Source: Ralstonia pickettii (GTDB lineage Bacteria; Pseudomonadota; Gammaproteobacteria; Burkholderiales; Burkholderiaceae). From it: a DNA stretch of 40,275 bases. The position numbers were made by a program, and so were the translations under genes. The notes beneath the pieces are model-generated. The model was given only the letters and a program-made list of their open reading frames with translations, was not told the DNA's origin and did not search any database. This document shows positions 36,959 through 40,275 of this stretch, piece after piece; position 1 is the stretch's first letter; each line of letters starts with the position of its first letter. The stretch is from positions 1-40,275 of the forward strand of contig NZ_MCGB01000073.1 of NCBI RefSeq assembly GCF_001699815.1, written 5' to 3'.

Positions 36959-37603
36959 CTATGCCGCCTGCTTGCGGGGGCGTCGCACCGCGCGAATCTT
37001 CCCGGTGGTTCCGCCGCCGCAGAAGAACTGATCGGCGCCATCCGACTCGAGACCCGACACGTTCATGCCGGCCGGCATGTCAAGCTGCTCCAGCACTTCA
37101 CCGGTTTGCGGATCGATGTGCCGCAGCTCGCTCGTATCGCCTTCCCAAGTGCCGTGCCAGAGCTCACCGCCGACCCACGTGACGCCGGTAACGAACCGGT
37201 TGGATTCGATGGTGCGCAATACCTTGCCGGTGTCCGGATCGATCTGGCGGATCTTGCGCTCGCGGTAGTGGCCGACCCACAGCGTGCCTTCGGCCCAGGC
37301 GAGGCCCGAGTCTCCGCCCGCGCCCGGCGCCGGAATCGTGGCGAGCACGGTGCCCGTTTGCGGGTCGATTTTCTGGATGCGGTCTTCGGCAATCTGGAAC
37401 AGGTGCCGCCCATCGAACGCGGTCCCGGCATGGGCCGGTACATCGATGGAGCGCTGCGTCTTGCCGCTGTCGGGGTCGAGTTCCTTCAGCTGACCGCCGG
37501 CAGCAAACCAGACGTGCTGACCATCGTAGGTCACGCCGCCGACGTTCTCTGCGCCAGGGAAGGGGCCGTATTCGCGCACGACTTCGGCGGTGGATCGCTT
37601 CAT
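36959..37603 (-). CDS. Beta-propeller repeat protein (YncE/glutaminyl-cyclase-like), unknown function
   Basis: 214-residue protein with at least four repeats of the form (I/L)DPxTG (LDPDSGKTQRSI, IDPQTGTVLATI, IDPDTGKVLRTI, IDPQTGEVLEQL), each followed by a VGG/W-containing strand. This is the blade signature of small beta-propellers related to YncE and glutamine cyclotransferases. No signal peptide is visible from ATG 37603 (MKRSTAEVVREYGPFPGAENVGG), so it may be cytosolic. A single Cys lies near the C-terminus (FFCGGGT), and the tail is basic. It follows the regulator gene by 36 bases on the same strand, so the two may be cotranscribed. I cannot assign a substrate. Confidence 0.75.
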   Translation of the reverse strand: MKRSTAEVVREYGPFPGAENVGGVTYDGQHVWFAAGGQLKELDPDSGKTQRSIDVPAHAGTAFDGRHLFQIAEDRIQKIDPQTGTVLATIPAPGAGGDSGLAWAEGTLWVGHYRERKIRQIDPDTGKVLRTIESNRFVTGVTWVGGELWHGTWEGDTSELRHIDPQTGEVLEQLDMPAGMNVSGLESDGADQFFCGGGTTGKIRAVRRPRKQAA

Positions 37604-37639
37604 GTTGGGCTCGCTGGAATCGGTTGTGGAGTCTTCATC

Positions 37640-38860
37640 CTAGTCACTTGGCAGCGGTGCGGGGAGTAACAAGGTGGTCGCGAATCCGGGTACCGGCGGC
37701 GTCACCCATCGGCGCGCGCGCCCGCGTCCGAAGAACTGCACCTTGCCGGCGGCTGCCAACGCGTCGAGCGCGCGCTGTACGGTGCGCTGGCTGGCCCCGA
37801 GCGCAAATGCCAATGCAGAGCTGGACCACGATTCCCCATCAGCGAGGCACGCCAGCACGGCGGCGTATTGCTCGTCGACAGGCTGTGCGAGAACAACGAC
37901 GTCTTGCGTCGCGTGGGGTTGCAGTGCAAATCCGTGCTTCGTCGCTTTGACCGTGCCCAGCGCACCAAGCGCGGTGCGCAAACGCCCGATCTCTACGCGC
38001 AAGCGCACGCGGTGCGTTTCGTCGGGATGCCGGGTGCGGAATGCCCCCGCGATGAGGCCGTCTCTGGGCACGTCTTCCGGCCACGCCTCTGCAAGTGCAC
38101 GTGCCAGCGTAAACAGAACGGGCCGCGTGGCGAGCGAGACGACTGTATCGGCCTGCCTCACGGCAAGCCGGCACGCATCCACCACCAGCGCGTCCGATGC
38201 AAAGAGAGCCTCGACATCATCAAGGCGCAACACGCGCTCTTCGCCGCGGGAGATGAGCCGCGCAGCAGGTGCGCTCAAGACCAGGGCAGCGCGTTCGACT
38301 TCGGCGCTGAGCGTCGGGATACCGGCCTGGCGTGCTGCGCGATCGGCATCGCTCAGGGCTGCCCGTGCGGCAGCGGTCTGCAAACGTCGGATGGCAATGC
38401 CGGCGACGACAAGCGCATGTGCCGCCCGCAAGACCGGAGGAAGATGCGCCGGCGTTAGCGCGGCGAGCGCGGCTTCTGCGTCGTCCAGACGGCCGATCAG
38501 CAGCAGGCGACGGATGCTGAGATACCGCGCGTGTGCGGCATTGACGTGGTCGCCGTGCGCCTCGAGCGTGGCGCATGCCGTGTCGAGGGTTTTGGCAGGC
38601 CAGCCAAGATCGCGCGAGGCGAGGGCGATTTCGGCTTCCGCAACGATGCAGCGAGCGCGTGCCACTGCCTCTCGAGAGCCGAATGCGCGGGCCGCGCGAC
38701 GTAGCAGGAGCTTGGCGCGCGCCAGATCACCGAGCTGGGCCATGGCGATGCCACGCAGAGCCAGCGCGGCGGCATCGTCGCGCAGAGCGACGCGGTTCAG
38801 CGCTCCGAATGGGTCACCGGCAGCGAGTGCGCGCGCTGCAGCCGTGATCAATGAATCCAT
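37640..38860 (-). CDS. Transcriptional regulator with helical-repeat N-terminus and two winged-helix-like regions
   Basis: 406-residue protein. Roughly residues 1-200 are Ala/Leu/Arg-rich helices in TPR-like hairpins. Around residues 275-320 (RHPDETHRVRLRVEIGRLRTALGALGTV in pieces, then KATKHGFALQP) the pattern resembles the recognition part of OmpR/SARP-type winged helices. A second helix-turn-helix follows (about 335-385; SSALAFALGASQRTVQRALDALAAAGKV) ahead of a basic wing (GRGRARRWV). It is divergent from the DUF899/DUF2182 pair, the obvious candidate target, with 86 bases between. The ATG is preceded by GGGA. The DNA-binding role is inferred from motif shape. Confidence 0.75.
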   Translation of the reverse strand: MDSLITAAARALAAGDPFGALNRVALRDDAAALALRGIAMAQLGDLARAKLLLRRAARAFGSREAVARARCIVAEAEIALASRDLGWPAKTLDTACATLEAHGDHVNAAHARYLSIRRLLLIGRLDDAEAALAALTPAHLPPVLRAAHALVVAGIAIRRLQTAAARAALSDADRAARQAGIPTLSAEVERAALVLSAPAARLISRGEERVLRLDDVEALFASDALVVDACRLAVRQADTVVSLATRPVLFTLARALAEAWPEDVPRDGLIAGAFRTRHPDETHRVRLRVEIGRLRTALGALGTVKATKHGFALQPHATQDVVVLAQPVDEQYAAVLACLADGESWSSSALAFALGASQRTVQRALDALAAAGKVQFFGRGRARRWVTPPVPGFATTLLLPAPLPSD

Positions 38861-38946
38861 TCGAATCCCGCCACACTTGTCACTCCCGCCGTTTGAGGTC
38901 GGCGCCTAATCTAGCACACGACCACTCACCCAAAACGGAGGCAAGC

Positions 38947-39717
38947 ATGAGTGCAACACACCCCACAGCAACCCGCGCAACCTGGCTGGCAGAGCGCATT
39001 GAACTGCTCAAGGCCGAGAAGGAACTCACGCGCCGTAGCGACGAACTCGCGCGCCGCAGGCAGGCACTGCCGTGGGTGCGCATCGACAAAAGCTACCGCT
39101 TTGAAACCGAGAATGGCAGCGCGACGCTTGCCGATCTGTTTGGCGGACGTTCGCAACTGCTGGTCTATCACTTCATGTTCGGGCCGGACTACAAGGCGGG
39201 CTGCCCATCGTGCTCGATGATCGCTGACGGCTTTGACGGCTTTGTCACGCATCTGGCGAACCACGACGTCACCCTGCTGGCGGTGTCGCGCGGGCCGCTG
39301 GCCAAGTTGATCGAGTATCGCGAGCGGATGGGCTGGAGCTTTCCGTGGGCATCATCGGTGGGTAGCGATTTCAACTACGATTTCAACGTCTCGATCTCGG
39401 AAGAGCAACAGCGCGCCGGCAGCGCCGACTACAACTACGTGCGCGGCAGCCACGTGATGGATGCATCCGACTTGCCCGAACCCGTGCAGCAGTTCGCCAG
39501 CATGTGCGGCACCGATGCGCCCACCTACGTGCGCGACCGGCCCGGCATGAGTGCGTTCGTGCTGGAAGACGGCGTCGTGTATCACACGTATTCCACGTAC
39601 GCGCGCGGGCTCGACGGCTTGTGGGGCGCATACCAGTGGCTGGACCGCGCGCCGCTGGGCCGCAACGAAACCGGTGTCTGGTGGCGTCGCCATGACGAAT
39701 ACGCTCAGCAACGTTGA
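38947..39717 (+). CDS. DUF899 (thioredoxin-like) family protein
   Basis: 256-residue cytosolic protein of the DUF899 family, which has a thioredoxin-like fold and no established reaction. A CPSC motif (residues 86-89, CPSCSMIADGF) occupies the position of the redox CxxC, and the family sequences VYHFMFGPDYKAGC and VSRGPLAKLIEYRERMGW are present. The C-terminal part is rich in Tyr and Trp. ATG 38947 has GGAGG five bases upstream. The gene overlaps the start of the DUF2182 gene by 26 bases, so the pair is coupled. A thiol-redox role connected to the metal-binding membrane partner is a reasonable guess. Confidence 0.88.
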   Translation: MSATHPTATRATWLAERIELLKAEKELTRRSDELARRRQALPWVRIDKSYRFETENGSATLADLFGGRSQLLVYHFMFGPDYKAGCPSCSMIADGFDGFVTHLANHDVTLLAVSRGPLAKLIEYRERMGWSFPWASSVGSDFNYDFNVSISEEQQRAGSADYNYVRGSHVMDASDLPEPVQQFASMCGTDAPTYVRDRPGMSAFVLEDGVVYHTYSTYARGLDGLWGAYQWLDRAPLGRNETGVWWRRHDEYAQQR

Positions 39718-40275
39718 GCTGCCACGCGAGCATGGGGTGTCCGAGCGCGGCTTCCTTGCCGTCTCGGCGCTGCTGTTCGTCGCCAGCACGACGGCGACAG
39801 TGGCGTGGTGCAACGCGATGCCCGCCATGAGCGAGATGCCGATGGCCTGGATGCCGATGTGCGGTCAGACGTGGTGGAGCTTTGCTGCGTCCTTCATTTG
39901 CATGTGGACGGTGATGATGGCGGCGATGATGCTGCCGTCATTGCTGCCGATGCTGCAGCAGTATCGCGTGGCGCTTCATCTGGCAGGCAAGCCGAACGTT
40001 GATGCGCTGACGGCGTTGGCAGGCGCCGGGTACTTCGCGGTGTGGGCCCTGATCGGCGTGATGGTCTTTGGGCTGGGTGCGGCGTTGGCGAAGCTTGAAA
40101 TGACGTGGCCCGTGCTGGCACGGGTGGCGCCAGTTGCCAGCAGCGCGGTGGTTCTTGCGGCGGGCGCTCTGCAGTTCAGCGCATGGAAGGCGCGCCAGCT
40201 TGCACGGTGCCGCGCAGTGCAAACGCCTGGGCGCACGGCATGGCAATTTGGGTTGTGCCTTGGCCTGCGCTGCGC
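39692..40275 (+). CDS. DUF2182 family membrane protein, Met-rich, truncated by window edge
   Basis: Open frame from ATG 39692 to the window end (about 194 residues, no stop yet). Hydrophobic helices lie at about residues 18-38, 58-82, 98-122 and 138-158. The segment AMPAMSEMPMAWMPMCGQTW and the following MWTVMMAAMMLPSLLPMLQ hold an extraordinary number of Met residues; WTVMMAAMMLP is the DUF2182 signature. DUF2182 is described as a predicted metal-binding integral membrane family with no known function. Met-rich membrane segments suggest copper binding, but that is inference. The ATG lies inside the DUF899 gene, 26 bases before its stop; no separate promoter is expected. Confidence 0.88.
   Translation, partial: MTNTLSNVELPREHGVSERGFLAVSALLFVASTTATVAWCNAMPAMSEMPMAWMPMCGQTWWSFAASFICMWTVMMAAMMLPSLLPMLQQYRVALHLAGKPNVDALTALAGAGYFAVWALIGVMVFGLGAALAKLEMTWPVLARVAPVASSAVVLAAGALQFSAWKARQLARCRAVQTPGRTAWQFGLCLGLRC

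Noticed and set aside
36847-37041. A 64-codon minus-strand frame in the gap after csp.
   Set aside because: It overlaps the end of the beta-propeller gene in another frame and has low-complexity sequence with no motif or ribosome site.

Overview
The window is GC-rich, densely coding bacterial chromosome. Its gene content and order point to a betaproteobacterium of the Burkholderiaceae, most likely Ralstonia or a close relative. This rests on the complete translation/envelope run rpsB-tsf-pyrH-frr-uppS-cdsA-dxr-rseP-bamA-skp-lpxD-fabZ-lpxA-lpxB-rnhB, the divergent glnD/map pair, ppsR/ppsA, and guaB/guaA in one stretch. I saw no tRNA, rRNA, CRISPR array, insertion sequence or phage gene. The assignment comes from recognising protein families; no database was searched.

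Layout. 1-3879 (minus strand): the N-terminal end of a basic, disordered protein that runs off the left edge, then glnD (nitrogen sensing) and map. 4021-20170 (plus strand): a long run that starts with ribosomal protein S2 and EF-Ts, passes through UMP kinase and ribosome recycling factor, and then makes undecaprenyl-PP, CDP-diacylglycerol, the isoprenoid precursor MEP, the RseP protease, the BamA/Skp outer-membrane assembly pair and the first steps of lipid A, ending with RNase HII and a SpoU-type rRNA methyltransferase. Promoters and hairpins in the rpsB, tsf and pyrH spacers suggest the run is several overlapping transcription units. 20313-23943 (plus): a three-gene cassette, not part of the core run, encoding an M24-fold protein, an epoxide-hydrolase-like/SDR fusion and a protein with a ferritin-like di-iron ligand pattern. 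It has two DNA palindromes upstream and a strong terminator behind.

24019-27488: ppsR (minus) and ppsA (plus) are divergent, with a repeated 17-bp sequence between them. 27654-29057: an NfeD/SPFH membrane pair; the nfeD frame appears broken by one base at a T6 run just after its well-supported start. 29076-30437: smpB divergent from ratA-ratB(rnfH). 30445-32083 (minus): a DUF4124 protein and an EamA-type transporter. 32238-36004 (plus): guaB, a small membrane protein and guaA, completing GMP synthesis from IMP. 36106-36789: a possible zinc-ribbon micro-protein and a cold-shock protein with a long leader. 36959-40275: a beta-propeller protein and a regulator with two apparent DNA-binding regions (minus), divergent from a DUF899 thioredoxin-like protein and a Met-rich DUF2182 membrane protein that runs off the right edge.

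Most of the window is core housekeeping. The places most likely to hold undescribed biology are the 20313-23943 cassette, the 36959-40275 group, the nfeD frameshift and the repeat-bearing ppsR/ppsA spacer.
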